A program made the position numbers and the translations under genes. Under the pieces are notes generated by a model. That model searched no databases, was not told the DNA's origin, and saw nothing but the letters and a program-made list of their open reading frames with translations. Of a DNA stretch of 64,000 bases, positions 8,035 through 17,812 are shown in pieces (the stretch's first letter is position 1; each line of letters starts with the position of its first letter). The stretch covers positions 310,001 to 374,000 of the forward strand of contig NZ_FZOG01000004.1 of NCBI RefSeq assembly GCF_900188155.1. Reading direction: 5' to 3'. Source of the stretch: Pseudomonas segetis. Its GTDB lineage: Bacteria > Pseudomonadota > Gammaproteobacteria > Pseudomonadales > Pseudomonadaceae.

Positions 8035-8756
8035 TGTGTTACTCCTTGATCACGGGTCCAGCCAAGGCTTGCAAAGAGCTGGCGCAGGCCATCCAGCCTT
8101 GGCAATACCGCATCGGGCTGGTAGTCGGCCGGTGCCACACGCTGGGTGCCACGGTCAATCCAGATACAGTGAAAGCCCATGTCACGCGCGGCAACGAGAT
8201 CGAGATGCGGGCTGGCGCAGATATGCAGCACCTGCGAGCGTTGCACGCCGAGGCTGGCATGGGCGAAGTCGAACAATCGCGGATCAGGCTTATAGGCCTG
8301 GGCCTGTTGCGCCGTGATCACCCGGTCGACATGCCCAGCCAACTGCGCCACGTTGCCAGCAATAATGTCGTCGTCGGTGTTGGACACGATACACAGCTTG
8401 AAACCCTGCTGTTTGAGCCAGCCCAGCGTTTCGACCACTTCAGGAAATGGCGGCATGCGTCCGATACGGGCAACAAATGCTTCGCCATCATCCGGCTCGT
8501 AACTGGCGTCCAAATCGGCCAAAGTGCGGCGCAGCGCTTGCGCGGACACCTGGCGAAAGCTCATGTAGGCCGATTGCTGCTCCAGATCGTGCTCATAGTT
8601 ATCGTAGACGCGAATGAAGTCCGCTTCACGGTGAGCAATTCCCTTTTGCCTGAGCAATTGGCGCACGTATTCAAGCAAGCCTTCATCCCATTGGATCAAC
8701 GTGCCGTAGCAATCAAAGGTGAGCCATTGCGGTTTTGCGAAATGTTGAAGTGACAT
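8031..8756 (-). CDS. HAD-superfamily hydrolase, haloacid dehalogenase type II-like
   Basis: About 241 residues; the ATG at 8756 (MSLQHF) has AAGAGG nine bases upstream, while an in-frame TTG three codons earlier sits directly on that site. The nucleophile motif is LTFDCYGTLIQWDEG (D-x-Y, as in type II haloacid dehalogenases), followed by CIVSNTDDDI (motif II) and AYKPDPRLF (motif III lysine). The final motif reads ICASPHLDLVAARDMGFHCIW; true L-2-haloacid dehalogenases have a serine-asparagine pair here, and this protein has Pro-His. I therefore doubt dehalogenase activity and favour a phosphatase or related hydrolase. It overlaps the downstream aldolase gene by 4 bases and probably shares its pathway. 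Confidence 0.8.
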   Translation of the reverse strand: MSLQHFAKPQWLTFDCYGTLIQWDEGLLEYVRQLLRQKGIAHREADFIRVYDNYEHDLEQQSAYMSFRQVSAQALRRTLADLDASYEPDDGEAFVARIGRMPPFPEVVETLGWLKQQGFKLCIVSNTDDDIIAGNVAQLAGHVDRVITAQQAQAYKPDPRLFDFAHASLGVQRSQVLHICASPHLDLVAARDMGFHCIWIDRGTQRVAPADYQPDAVLPRLDGLRQLFASLGWTRDQGVTQ

Positions 8757-8810
8757 GACAAACAACCTCTTGAACAGTAAGAAGGCATCAATCGTCGCGC
8801 TGGCAGACTA

Positions 8811-8827
8811 AATTTGAAAATTAAATT
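8811..8827. promoter_or_regulatory. Candidate LysR-type operator in an AT-rich divergent promoter
   Basis: The interval between the HAD and LysR-type genes contains a strongly AT-rich block (about 8808-8862). Within it, AATTT-7 bases-AAATT forms a dyad consistent with the T-N11-A pattern of LysR-type binding sites. The assignment is by position and symmetry only. Confidence 0.3.
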
Positions 8828-8864
8828 ATGATTAAAAAATAATTCACTAATCGAATTTATAACC

Positions 8865-9719
8865 ATGCTTGATCTTGAGCTTCTCAAAACCTTCGTGAGC
8901 GTTGTCGATTCCGGTGGTTTCACCCGCGCCGGCGACCGTGTAAACCGCACGCAGTCAACCATCAGCCAGCAGATCAAAAAACTCGAAGAGCAGCTCGGCC
9001 GCCCACTGCTGATCAGGCATAGGGCCAGCAAGTCGATCCAGCTAACCGAAGACGGCGAGCGCCTGCTCAGCTACGCACGGCGCTTGGTCAGCCTGGCCAT
9101 GGAAGCCAGCGATATGCTCAATTCCCAAGATATGCGCGGAGTGGCCAGCCTGGGCGTGCCCGAGGATTTTCCCCTGGATCGGCTGATCGAACTGCTGACA
9201 GGTTTTAACCAGCGCTTCCCGGACATCCGCCTGGACACGCGCAATGGCCTTAGCTGCGAGCTCAATGAACAACTGCAGCGTCGCGAACTGGACCTGGCGC
9301 TGATCAAGCGCAATATCGACCAGTCAGCGGCTATCGCGACCTGGTCGGAGCGACTTGAGTGGGTTGCAGGAGCACAGTGGCAACTGCAGCAACAGAGCAT
9401 TGCCTTGGTGGTCTACGAACAGGGTTGCCTGTATCGCGAGCGCGCCATTCGCGCTCTTGAAGCCGCTGGCCAGCGCTGGCATATCGCGTTCTGCTCGCAA
9501 AGCCTGGCGAGCATACAGGCGGCCGTAAGCGCAAATATTGGCCTGAGCCTTTTGCCAAGCAGCGCAGTGAGGCCCGAGCATCGTATAGTCACCGATCAAC
9601 TTGGCCTGGGCACACCGCCGCCGACGGAGCTGGCGTTGGTAGCCTCATCCAGGCTTCTCAGCAACATCCAGCAGTGCCTCGCCGATTATCTGGTTGAGCA
9701 GATGGCTGGCAATAGCTGA
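8865..9719 (+). CDS. LysR-family transcriptional regulator
   Basis: A 284-residue LysR-type protein. The N-terminal winged helix is typical: LDLELLKTFVSVVDSGGFTRAGDRVNRTQSTISQQIKKLEEQLGRPLLIR, then LTEDGERLLSYARR and the linker helix. The rest (about 90-280) is a periplasmic-binding-protein-like effector domain. It is transcribed divergently from the HAD/aldolase pair across a 108-base AT-rich interval, the classic arrangement for a regulator and its target operon. The effector is unknown. It ends convergently with kdpE, the two stop codons being separated by about 50 bases holding a strong hairpin. Confidence 0.88.
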   Translation: MLDLELLKTFVSVVDSGGFTRAGDRVNRTQSTISQQIKKLEEQLGRPLLIRHRASKSIQLTEDGERLLSYARRLVSLAMEASDMLNSQDMRGVASLGVPEDFPLDRLIELLTGFNQRFPDIRLDTRNGLSCELNEQLQRRELDLALIKRNIDQSAAIATWSERLEWVAGAQWQLQQQSIALVVYEQGCLYRERAIRALEAAGQRWHIAFCSQSLASIQAAVSANIGLSLLPSSAVRPEHRIVTDQLGLGTPPPTELALVASSRLLSNIQQCLADYLVEQMAGNS

Positions 9720-9735
9720 GACGTGGCTTTAAGCC

Positions 9736-9765
9736 GATCCATCGCGCTTGCAAGCGCGACGGATC
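9736..9765. terminator. Long hairpin between convergent lysR and kdpE genes
   Basis: A 15-bp dyad with no spacer (GATCCATCGCGCTTG against CAAGCGCGACGGATC) has a single mismatch. It sits between two convergent stop codons. There is no T-run on either side, so it may act as a transcript-end stabiliser or a REP-like element rather than a classical terminator. Confidence 0.5.
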
Positions 9766-9769
9766 CGAC

Positions 9770-10462
9770 TCAATGCTCCAGCAATCTATAACCCACACCG
9801 GCCTCGGTGATGATAAAGCGCGGGGCGGCAGGATCATCCCCGAGCTTTTGCCGCAGATGGCCGATGACCACCCGCAGGTAATGGCTGTCATCAGCATGAC
9901 TGGCGCCCCAAACATCCTTGAGCAGGTGCTGCTGGGTCACAACACGGCCAAGGTGTCGGGCAAGCACGGCCAACACCGCATACTCCTTACGGGTCAGTGC
10001 AACCTCCGATCCATCGAGCGTCACTCGACGATAAGCAAAGTCGACACTCAAGGGCCCGCTGTTGATCACGGCCGCGGCCAGTTCGCCGCTACCAGCCTGG
10101 CGCAGCAATACACGCACCCGCGCCAGGAACTCCTGAATACCAAATGGCTTGGTCATGTAATCGTTCGCGCCTGCATCCAGCGCTGTCACTTTATCGCCCT
10201 CTCCTGCGCGAACCGACAACACCAGCACCGGAACCTGTGACCACTCCCTTAGCTCGCGCAGCACCTGTTGACCGTCCATATCGGGCAAGCCGAGATCAAG
10301 CACCACCATATCCGGCTTACCCAATGCAGCCTGAGCCAGACCGTCGCTGCCATCAGCACTTTCGATCACCTTGTAGCCTTTGGCCACAAGGCTGATGCGC
10401 AAGAACTTGCGGATCTGCGCTTCATCATCGATGACTAAAACAGTCGGCTGATTACTGCTCAT
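9770..10462 (-). CDS. kdpE: KdpE response regulator of the K+ operon
   Basis: A 230-residue OmpR-type regulator: receiver domain with VLVIDDEAQIRKFLRISL, phospho-acceptor aspartate in MVVLDLGLPDMDG, lysine in MTKPFGIQEFLARV; DNA-binding domain with LTRKEYAVLAVLARHLGRVVTQQHLL and HYLRVVIGHLRQKLGDDP. The C-terminus VGYRLLEH is typical of KdpE. It overlaps the kdpD end by 4 bases. Phosphorylated KdpE activates kdpFABC under K+ limitation or osmotic stress; a matching operator is visible upstream of kdpF. The operon is complete and in the usual order. Confidence 0.95.
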   Translation of the reverse strand: MSSNQPTVLVIDDEAQIRKFLRISLVAKGYKVIESADGSDGLAQAALGKPDMVVLDLGLPDMDGQQVLRELREWSQVPVLVLSVRAGEGDKVTALDAGANDYMTKPFGIQEFLARVRVLLRQAGSGELAAAVINSGPLSVDFAYRRVTLDGSEVALTRKEYAVLAVLARHLGRVVTQQHLLKDVWGASHADDSHYLRVVIGHLRQKLGDDPAAPRFIITEAGVGYRLLEH

Positions 10463-13113
10463 ACAGACTCATCTTCCATAACAGGTTGTGGCGACAGCGG
10501 TATGTGCAGCGTCAGTGTTGCGCCACGCCCCTCAAGCCCTTCACTTACACTCACTCGCCCGCCGTGAGCCCCCAGCATACCCTGGCAAATTGCCAAACCT
10601 AAGCCGGTGCCCTGGCCGCCGCGATCCCCTCGGGCAGCGGTGTAGAACATGTCGAAAATTTTATCGCGTTCATGTTCAGGAATACCCGGCCCTTGATCAC
10701 TGACAGCAATGCGTATTTCCTGACCATCAGCTTGCACAACCAAATGCAAGCGGCCCCCGGCTGGGGAAAAACGCGCCGCATTTTCCAGCACATTGATCAA
10801 CGCCTGTTCGATCAGCGCGGCATGCACATAAAGCAGCGGCAGATCATCGCCCATCGACAGCTCGACCTTCAGCGGAGCGAGCACCAGACGTAAGCGCTGC
10901 AAGGCGCTGGAGACGATATCGCATGGCGCCACCCAATCGCGGGCCAGTTTAAGCGCACCATGGCCGAGGCGAGTCATATCGAGCAGGTTCTGGATGTAGC
11001 GATCAAGACGCTCGGCCTCATCACGGGTGCCTTCCAGTAGTTCATGTCGATCCGCAGCTGGAATTTGTTCGCCAAGCGTTAGCAAGCTGTCGATCGAGCC
11101 ACGCATTGCGGTCAGCGGCGTGCGTAAATCGTGAGACACAGACGCCAACAAGGCACTGCGTAACTCTTCGGTCTGGCCATGCAGGCGCGCCGCCTCCAAG
11201 TCTTGCGCAAGCTGCGCACGGCTCAGTGCCTGTGCCAGGGGCTGGCCGAGCGCGGCAATCAAGCGGCGTTGCGCACTGGCCAGGGGCGCGCCATTTTTGG
11301 GGCTGATTCCGAGCAAGGCCAAGGGACCGTCTTCACCTTCCAGCGGCCACCACCACCAACGCCCGCCCGGCAAAGTATCGGTGCCCAGCCCGGCTGGCTG
11401 GCTGTGCTGCCAGGCCCAGTCGGCGGCGGCTCGCTCCTGATCTGTGAGCAGGCGCTGGCTACCGGCCTCGACCTTCCACACATCATCTTTACCCCGCGCC
11501 AACAGGCTGACATCCAACTCTTGCCACAATGAAAACTGCTGCATGGCAGCGCTGAGTATCGCCTGACGATCAGTGGCGGCCGTCAACTTGCTGGATAACT
11601 CAAGCAATGCGGTGGTCTGCGCCTGGGTTTCGCGCAGGGCCACCAATTGTTGACGCTGACGGCTTGCCAGGTTGCCCGTCAGTGCAGCCATCAGCAGGAA
11701 AAACAGCAAGGTCAAGACATCCTCTTGCCGGGCAATGCTCAAGGTCAGCGTCGGCGGAATAAATAAAAAGTTATACGCTAGGAACGAACAACCAGCGCAG
11801 GCCAGCGCTGGTCCCAAGCTGCTGCGCACGGCTACCACCAATACGGCCGCCAGGAACAGCAGCGAGATATTTGGCAGTTCAAGCACCTGTGACAATCCCA
11901 ACGCGACAAGGGCTGCCAGAACGGCGGCAACCACGGCTTGCAGGTAGTCACGCCAGATCAACGGTCGGCTGACCCGACGCAAGCGCACGGTCCTTTCCGG
12001 CGCGCAATCCAGTGCAGAAATTTCCAGCCCCTGGCCTTTTAGCATCAAGCGCTCTGCCAGCCCGCGCCCAAACCAGCGCCGCCAAAAACCAGCACGGCTG
12101 CGACCGACCAGAATCAGGCTGGCCCGTCGCTCGCGCGCATGTTCAAGCAGGGTTTTCGCACACTCGCCGCCTCGCAAGCCGACAACTTCCCCACCCAAGC
12201 GCTCGGCCAATTGCTGCGCAGCCTGCAACAAGGCCAAACGCTGCTCGTTACGAGGCTTGCCGGTATCGACATGCACCACCGACCAGGGTAGATGCCGCCG
12301 CTCGGCGACCCGACAGGCATGGCGCACCAAAGGCTCGGCCTGAGCATCGCCGTCGATTCCCACCAACAACCGCCCGCGCAAGGCCGGTGCGTCCAGGCCT
12401 TGCAGCCGGTAACGCCGAGTCAGCTCGGCATCGACCCGCGCCGCCGCCGTTTGCATGGCCAATTCGCGCAAGGCTGTAAGGTTGGTCTGGCTGAAAAAGG
12501 CATCTATCGCGGCGCGCGCTTGCTCAGGCACATAGACCTTGCCCTCGCGCAAGCGCTCGAGCAGCTCGCGAGTGGGCAGGTCGATCAGCAGAATTTCATC
12601 GGCTTCCTGCAGCACCCAGTCAGGCAAGGTTTCGCGCACCTGGATACCGGTGATATCGCGCACGCGATCATTGAGTGATTCCAGATGCTGGACATTGACC
12701 GTGGTGTACACATCAATGCCCGCATCGAGCAATTCCTGCACGTCCTGCCAACGCTTGTTGTGACGACTGCCGGGGGCATTGCTATGGGCCAGCTCATCAA
12801 CCAATACCAGTGTGGGCGGCTGCGCGAGAATGGCGTCCAGATCCATCTCGCGCATCACGACACCACGGTATTCCAACTTGCGCTGGGCCTGTTGCGGCAA
12901 GCCAACCAGCATCGCCTCGGTTTCAGCGCGACCATGGGTTTCGGCAACTGCCACCCGCACATCAGTGCCCATGCGCTGCTGGGTCTGAGCAGCCTGGAGC
13001 ATGGAATAGGTCTTGCCGACGCCCGGTGCGGCGCCTAAAAAAACCTTGAGCCGACCGCGCGTGCCTTTGGGTAAATCAGCCAGCAGGGCGTCAGCTTGGG
13101 TTGCATCACTCAT
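10459..13113 (-). CDS. kdpD: KdpD sensor histidine kinase
   Basis: An 884-residue protein with the full KdpD layout. The N-terminal KdpD domain has Walker A in FLGAAPGVGKTYSML and the VDELAHSNAPGSRH segment. A universal-stress-protein-like domain follows (about 245-370), then four closely spaced transmembrane helices (about 390-490), a GAF-like region, the phospho-acceptor histidine in LLASVSHDLRTPLTAMRG, and an ATPase domain with NVLENAARFSPAG, DQGPGIP and GTGLGLAICQGMLGAHGG. It senses K+ and ionic strength and controls KdpE phosphorylation in the inner membrane. It starts 4 bases after kdpC and overlaps kdpE by 4 bases, so all three are co-translated. Confidence 0.95.
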   Translation of the reverse strand: MSDATQADALLADLPKGTRGRLKVFLGAAPGVGKTYSMLQAAQTQQRMGTDVRVAVAETHGRAETEAMLVGLPQQAQRKLEYRGVVMREMDLDAILAQPPTLVLVDELAHSNAPGSRHNKRWQDVQELLDAGIDVYTTVNVQHLESLNDRVRDITGIQVRETLPDWVLQEADEILLIDLPTRELLERLREGKVYVPEQARAAIDAFFSQTNLTALRELAMQTAAARVDAELTRRYRLQGLDAPALRGRLLVGIDGDAQAEPLVRHACRVAERRHLPWSVVHVDTGKPRNEQRLALLQAAQQLAERLGGEVVGLRGGECAKTLLEHARERRASLILVGRSRAGFWRRWFGRGLAERLMLKGQGLEISALDCAPERTVRLRRVSRPLIWRDYLQAVVAAVLAALVALGLSQVLELPNISLLFLAAVLVVAVRSSLGPALACAGCSFLAYNFLFIPPTLTLSIARQEDVLTLLFFLLMAALTGNLASRQRQQLVALRETQAQTTALLELSSKLTAATDRQAILSAAMQQFSLWQELDVSLLARGKDDVWKVEAGSQRLLTDQERAAADWAWQHSQPAGLGTDTLPGGRWWWWPLEGEDGPLALLGISPKNGAPLASAQRRLIAALGQPLAQALSRAQLAQDLEAARLHGQTEELRSALLASVSHDLRTPLTAMRGSIDSLLTLGEQIPAADRHELLEGTRDEAERLDRYIQNLLDMTRLGHGALKLARDWVAPCDIVSSALQRLRLVLAPLKVELSMGDDLPLLYVHAALIEQALINVLENAARFSPAGGRLHLVVQADGQEIRIAVSDQGPGIPEHERDKIFDMFYTAARGDRGGQGTGLGLAICQGMLGAHGGRVSVSEGLEGRGATLTLHIPLSPQPVMEDESV

Positions 13114-13117
13114 AGCG

Positions 13118-13687
13118 TTACTCAGCGCGAGACAGATCCTGATTTTCTGCCAGCGCCATGTTCAGCGCCAGTACATTGACCACTTGCGGCCCAATTAAAG
13201 GGGTTTCAAGCAGCGCATCAATCAGGCGATCAAGGCTGGCTCGAGGCATGTTGCGCGCTGCAGCAATGCGCGCCACCTGATAACGTGCGGCTGCGGGTGA
13301 CAAGTGCGGGTCAAGGCCACTGCCTGAGGTTGTCACCAATTGCATGGGAACAGCGCCCTGTCCGGCAACCTGCAAGCGCTTGGCGTCTTCTGCCACACGC
13401 TTGGCCAATGCCGGATTGCTCGGTGCCAGATTGCTCGCAGCGCTGGCCACAGTGGCGTAATCCCCCGCCGAAGGCCTCGGCTGAAACCACTGCGCCCCGG
13501 CAAAGCCTTGAGCCAGTAACTGACTGCCGCGCACCTCGCCTTGCGCATCACGCACCAGGCTGCCATTGGCTTGCACCGGAAATGCGAGCTGAGCGATAGC
13601 GGTCACGGTCAAGGGGTAGACCGCGCCGGTAAGCAGCGTCATAAAAACCAGAACGCTCAATGCTGGACGGATTTGCTTAAACATCAT
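13118..13687 (-). CDS. kdpC: KdpC, accessory subunit of the K+ ATPase
   Basis: A 189-residue protein with one N-terminal membrane helix ([20 protein letters not shown]) and a periplasmic domain. Typical KdpC motifs are [54 protein letters not shown], and [15 protein letters not shown] in the variant form [15 protein letters not shown]. KdpC stabilises the KdpFABC complex and aids ATP and K+ binding. It lies 45 bases after kdpB and 4 bases before kdpD. Length and order are as expected. Confidence 0.95.
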   Translation of the reverse strand: MMFKQIRPALSVLVFMTLLTGAVYPLTVTAIAQLAFPVQANGSLVRDAQGEVRGSQLLAQGFAGAQWFQPRPSAGDYATVASAASNLAPSNPALAKRVAEDAKRLQVAGQGAVPMQLVTTSGSGLDPHLSPAAARYQVARIAAARNMPRASLDRLIDALLETPLIGPQVVNVLALNMALAENQDLSRAE

Positions 13688-13732
13688 CGACTCTCCGAAT
13701 GCAATACGGCGCCGGCAAAGGCGCCAGGAAGA

Positions 13733-15796
13733 TCAAACCAGGCCGACAGCCACCAGCAGCATGTCGATCAACTTGATACCCACAAAAGGCGCCAGCAAAC
13801 CGCCCAGGCCATAGATCAGCAGATTGCGCCGCAGCAGGCTTGCAGCGTCCGTTGCCTGCACTCGAACCCCGCGCAGCGCCAGCGGAATCAGGGCCACGAT
13901 AATCAGGGCGTTAAATACGATCGCCGAGAGAATCGCACTCTGCGGACTGTGCAGCTGCATCAGGTTAAGTACGCCAAGCTGTGGATAAACACCGATAAAG
14001 AGCGCAGGCAAAATTGCGAAGTATTTGGCGACATCATTGGCCACCGAGAAGGTGGTCAGCGCCCCACGGGTGACCAGCAACTCTTTACCGACTTGCACCA
14101 CATCAAGCAGCTTGGTCGGATCGGAGTCCAGGTCAACCAGGTTGGCCGCTTCACGCGCAGCCTGGGTGCCGTCATTCATTGCCAAACCAACATCCGCCTG
14201 AGCCAGCGCCGGGGCGTCATTGGCGCCGTCACCGCACATGGCGACCATCTTGCCCTCGGCCTGTTCACTGCGAATACGTTGCAACTTTTTCTCGGGCGTA
14301 GCCTCGGCGATGACATCATCAACACCCGCCTCGGCGGCGATGGCAGCAGCGGTCAAGGGGTTGTCACCCGTGACCATCACAGTGCGAATACCCATGGCGC
14401 GCAACTCGGCGAAGCGCTCGCGAATGCCGGGCTTGACCACATCTTTAAGGTGGATAGCACCGAGCAAGCGCGCATCACTGGCCACCAGTAGCGGCGTGCC
14501 ACCGCTTTGCGCAATCTTGTCGACGGTCCGCGCCAGCGCGGCAGGCATATCCGAACGGTTCATCTTTAGGTAGTCGAGCACAGCATCCACCGCACCCTTG
14601 CGATACCGCTGACTGCCATGATCGGCGCCTGACAAGCGTGTTTCAGCACTGAAGGCGATGACCTTCACTGCCGAGCGCTCAGGGGCCTGCACCGGACCAA
14701 GATTACGAATGTACTCGACGATGGATTTGCCTTCGGCGGTGTCATCGCCCAGTGACGACAACAACGCCGCCTCGGTTAGATCCTGCTCGGCGATACCGGG
14801 CGCTGCGATCAAGGCGCTGCAACGACGATTACCGAAGGTGATGGTGCCGGTCTTGTCGAGCAGCAGCACATGCACATCGCCAGCGGCCTCGACTGCGCGC
14901 CCCGACTTGGCGATGACATTAAGCCGGACCAAGCGATCCATGCCGGCAATGCCAATGGCCGAAAGCAAGCCGCCGATAGTGGTTGGAATCAGCGTTACCA
15001 ACAGCGCCACCAAATACACCAGCGGCAAGTCACCTCCCGCATAGCGGGCGAATGGCTGCAATGTGGCGACCACCACCAGAAACACCAGGGTCAGGCCGAT
15101 CAACAGCATGTCCAGCGCTATTTCGTTCGGCGTTTTCTGGCGGCGCGCGCCCTCGACCAGGGCGATCATCCGGTCAAGCGTTGACTCGCCGGGGTTAGCG
15201 GTAATCTTCACCAGCAACCAGTCCGACACCAGGTTGGTGTTGCCGGTGACAGCCGAGCGATCACCGCCTGACTCACGAATAACCGGAGCAGACTCACCAG
15301 TAATAGCCGCCTCATTGACCGCAGCGATGCCTTCAATGACTTCGCCATCACCGGGAATCTGCTCACCGGCCTCAACCCGGACTATATCGCCACGCCGCAA
15401 CTCACTCGCAGCGACTGACTCATAGACGCCCGGCTGAGTTTGCCTGCGCGCCTTGAGGCCTTGGCTTCCGGCCTTGAGGCTGTCGGCCCGGGCCTTGCCG
15501 CGTCCCTCTGCCAACGCCTCGGCAAAGTTGGCAAACAACAGGGTGAACCACAGCCACAGCGCAATCTGCACCGCCAGCCCTGTGCTCACCGCCGGGTTGG
15601 GCATAAAGCACAGCACAGTGGTGACAATCGCGGTCAGCTCAACCACCAGCATCACCGGCGCGCGTTGCAGTTGGCGCGGATCAAGCTTTGTAAAGGCCTT
15701 GCCCAGCGCAGCCTGCCAGAGTGTCGAAGCACCGGTTTTTGCCTGGGCCGCAGTCTTTGGTTGCGGGTCTTGCGTGAGAATAGGAGCATTCATCAT
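13733..15796 (-). CDS. kdpB: KdpB, catalytic P-type ATPase subunit
   Basis: A 687-residue P-type ATPase. The phosphorylation motif [11 protein letters not shown], the actuator loop [17 protein letters not shown], the nucleotide-binding [11 protein letters not shown], and the hinge [21 protein letters not shown] followed by [18 protein letters not shown] are all present. Membrane helices flank these domains, including the [24 protein letters not shown] segment characteristic of KdpB. It hydrolyses ATP to drive high-affinity K+ uptake through KdpA. It begins 9 bases after kdpA. No key residue appears to be missing. Confidence 0.96.
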   Translation of the reverse strand: MMNAPILTQDPQPKTAAQAKTGASTLWQAALGKAFTKLDPRQLQRAPVMLVVELTAIVTTVLCFMPNPAVSTGLAVQIALWLWFTLLFANFAEALAEGRGKARADSLKAGSQGLKARRQTQPGVYESVAASELRRGDIVRVEAGEQIPGDGEVIEGIAAVNEAAITGESAPVIRESGGDRSAVTGNTNLVSDWLLVKITANPGESTLDRMIALVEGARRQKTPNEIALDMLLIGLTLVFLVVVATLQPFARYAGGDLPLVYLVALLVTLIPTTIGGLLSAIGIAGMDRLVRLNVIAKSGRAVEAAGDVHVLLLDKTGTITFGNRRCSALIAAPGIAEQDLTEAALLSSLGDDTAEGKSIVEYIRNLGPVQAPERSAVKVIAFSAETRLSGADHGSQRYRKGAVDAVLDYLKMNRSDMPAALARTVDKIAQSGGTPLLVASDARLLGAIHLKDVVKPGIRERFAELRAMGIRTVMVTGDNPLTAAAIAAEAGVDDVIAEATPEKKLQRIRSEQAEGKMVAMCGDGANDAPALAQADVGLAMNDGTQAAREAANLVDLDSDPTKLLDVVQVGKELLVTRGALTTFSVANDVAKYFAILPALFIGVYPQLGVLNLMQLHSPQSAILSAIVFNALIIVALIPLALRGVRVQATDAASLLRRNLLIYGLGGLLAPFVGIKLIDMLLVAVGLV

Positions 15797-15805
15797 GGCT
15801 CTCCC

Positions 15806-17506
15806 TTAGAAGCCCTGCAGCAGGGTCAGGTGTTCAGCGATGGGACCAAGGGCCAGCGCTGGAAGAAAGGTCAAACCGCCAACCAACAAAATCACCATTG
15901 TCAGCAGCGTCACGAACAGCGGGCCGTGGGTGGGAAAGCTGTTGCCATCTTGCGGGGCTGATTTTTTCGCGGCCAGACTGCCTGCAATCGCAAGGATTGG
16001 CAGAATGAAACCGAAGCGCCCCAGCAGCATGGCCAAGGCGATCATCACATCGTGATACGGGGTATTGGCACCAAAGCCCGCAAATGCAGAGCCATTGTTG
16101 GCAGTGCCTGATGTGTAGGCATACAAGACCTGGCTAAAGCCATGTGCGCCGGGGTTGCTGATCGACATCGCCGGGCCTGGCAAGCTCACACCCAAGGCAC
16201 CAAACACCAACACACCGACCGGCATGACCAGAAGCGTCATGACCAACAGGCGTACTTCACGCGCCTCAAGCTTCTTACCCAGGTATTCGGGTGTGCGACC
16301 TATCATCAACCCGGCAAGAAATACCGTAATCAGGACAAACAACAACATGCCGTACAGGCCCGCGCCAACCCCGCCGAAAATGACCTCACCGAGCATCATA
16401 TTGAGCATCGGGATCATCCCGCCGAGCGCACTGAAACTGTCATGCATGGCGTTGACCGAACCATTGGACGCGGCGGTAGTGGCCACCGCCCACAGAGCCG
16501 AGGCGGCAATGCCCAGTCGGCTTTCCTTTCCTTCGAACGCACCCGATTGCTCAATGGGCAAGGCCGCCAATGCAGGGTTGGGCTGCAACTCGGCGTACAA
16601 GGTCACCGCAAAGCCAGCCACAAACAGAATCAGCATGCTGGCCAACAGCGCACGACTTTGCCGCAGATCCTTGACGTAGTGACCGAAGGTGAACAGCAAC
16701 GCCGCCGGGATCAGAATGATCGAAGCCATCTCGACCAGATTGCTCCATGCCGTCGGGTTCTCGAATGGATGCGCCGAGTTGACGCCAAAGAACCCTCCGC
16801 CATTGGTGCCCAACTGCTTGATTGCGATCTGGCTGGCCGCCGGCCCCAGGGGAATGCTCTGGTCAGCACCCAACAGCGTCTTGGCATGCACGTAGGCCAT
16901 GAAGCTTTGTGGCACGCCCTGCCAGACCAAGAACAGCGCCAGCAACAGGCAAAACGGCAGCAGCACATAGAGCACGCCACGCGTCATATCGACCCAGAAA
17001 TTGCCAATGCTGTTACTTGAGCGGCGAGCAATACCGCGACAAAAGACGACCAACACCGCAAGGCCCACCGCCGGGCTGACAAAATTTTGCACGCCAAGCC
17101 CAAGCATCTGGCTGAAATAGCTCAGTGATGCCTCGCCGCTGTAGGCCTGCCAGTTGGTATTGGTGACGAAGCTCACCGCCGTATTGAGCGCCAGCGGCCA
17201 ATCCATACCGGCAATATGCTCTGGATTGAGCCCCAAACGGCCTTGCAACATCAGGATTGCAAACAGCCCGATCAGGCACGCCAGGGTGAACATCAACAGA
17301 GCAGTGCTGTAGCCTTTCCAGTCCTGCTCGGCTTGGCTATCAACCCCCGCAAGGCGGTAGCAAAAACGCTCTATGGGCAACAGCACCGGGCTGAGCAGGG
17401 TCTTGTGCCCTTCCATTACCCGGAAGATATAGCGCCCCAGAAAAGGGGCAGGCACCAGCACCAATACAAAGAAGGCCAGAATCAGCCAATAATCTTGGAT
17501 GTGCAT
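15806..17506 (-). CDS. kdpA: KdpA, K+-translocating subunit
   Basis: The true start is the ATG at 17506 ([20 protein letters not shown]), giving 566 residues; the frame is open for 46 more codons upstream but those overlap kdpF. KdpA is a K+-channel-like membrane protein with four selectivity-filter-like loops, seen here as [49 protein letters not shown] and [15 protein letters not shown]. It binds and moves K+ in the KdpFABC complex. Only 8 bases separate it from kdpF. Confidence 0.95.
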   Translation of the reverse strand: MHIQDYWLILAFFVLVLVPAPFLGRYIFRVMEGHKTLLSPVLLPIERFCYRLAGVDSQAEQDWKGYSTALLMFTLACLIGLFAILMLQGRLGLNPEHIAGMDWPLALNTAVSFVTNTNWQAYSGEASLSYFSQMLGLGVQNFVSPAVGLAVLVVFCRGIARRSSNSIGNFWVDMTRGVLYVLLPFCLLLALFLVWQGVPQSFMAYVHAKTLLGADQSIPLGPAASQIAIKQLGTNGGGFFGVNSAHPFENPTAWSNLVEMASIILIPAALLFTFGHYVKDLRQSRALLASMLILFVAGFAVTLYAELQPNPALAALPIEQSGAFEGKESRLGIAASALWAVATTAASNGSVNAMHDSFSALGGMIPMLNMMLGEVIFGGVGAGLYGMLLFVLITVFLAGLMIGRTPEYLGKKLEAREVRLLVMTLLVMPVGVLVFGALGVSLPGPAMSISNPGAHGFSQVLYAYTSGTANNGSAFAGFGANTPYHDVMIALAMLLGRFGFILPILAIAGSLAAKKSAPQDGNSFPTHGPLFVTLLTMVILLVGGLTFLPALALGPIAEHLTLLQGF

Positions 17507-17514
17507 AAGGCCTC

Positions 17515-17604
17515 CTAACCACGCTCGGCGCGCATCAGCGCAAGCAGCAGATAAAAGAACAGGCCAAGGGCCAAACACAGCGACAATCCGTCGAGAACAC
17601 TCAT
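17515..17604 (-). CDS. kdpF: KdpF small membrane subunit (29 residues)
   Basis: A short open frame reads [20 protein letters not shown] and ends [10 protein letters not shown]. It is a single hydrophobic helix with a short positively charged tail, matching KdpF in length and in its MSVLDG start. GGAG lies about 8 bases upstream of this ATG. KdpF is a lipid-like stabiliser of the KdpFABC complex. The gene is the first of the operon, 8 bases before kdpA, and is too short for most gene finders. Confidence 0.9.
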   Translation of the reverse strand: MSVLDGLSLCLALGLFFYLLLALMRAERG

Positions 17605-17685
17605 AGTCATTGCTCCGAAAACGCCCCAACGGCGCATGAGTCATTCTCGGATTTCAGGCGTAAAGGTTCGATTGGGCTAAGGCGC

Positions 17686-17713
17686 GGGCGGCGTAAAGAA
17701 AGTATAAAAATTC
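17686..17713 (-). promoter_or_regulatory. KdpE-type operator upstream of kdpF
   Basis: On the minus strand the sequence TTTTTATACTTTCTTTAC followed by GCCGCCC closely resembles, as I remember it, the KdpE-protected region of the E. coli kdp promoter (TTTTTATAC, T-run, TTTACACC-CCGCCC). It lies about 82-109 bases upstream of the kdpF start, appropriate for an activator site. This supports K+-responsive control by the KdpDE genes in the same operon. Confidence 0.65.
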
Positions 17714-17812
17714 AGTCTTGGCCAAATCAGGCAGCACCTGCCGAGCAACATCCTGCTTGGCGAACAACCGACGATTGATTAGGCTGCGCCTTTTTACTGC
17801 AAAGACGCTCCA

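Noticed and set aside
8031..8765. Annotation of the HAD protein as a true haloacid dehalogenase
   Set aside because: The D-x-Y start fits, but the Ser-Asn pair near the C-terminal motif is replaced, so the specific function is not supported.
13541..17020. Several long open frames opposite to kdpC, kdpB and kdpA
   Set aside because: They are shadows caused by high GC codon bias; all recognisable motifs are on the kdp strand.
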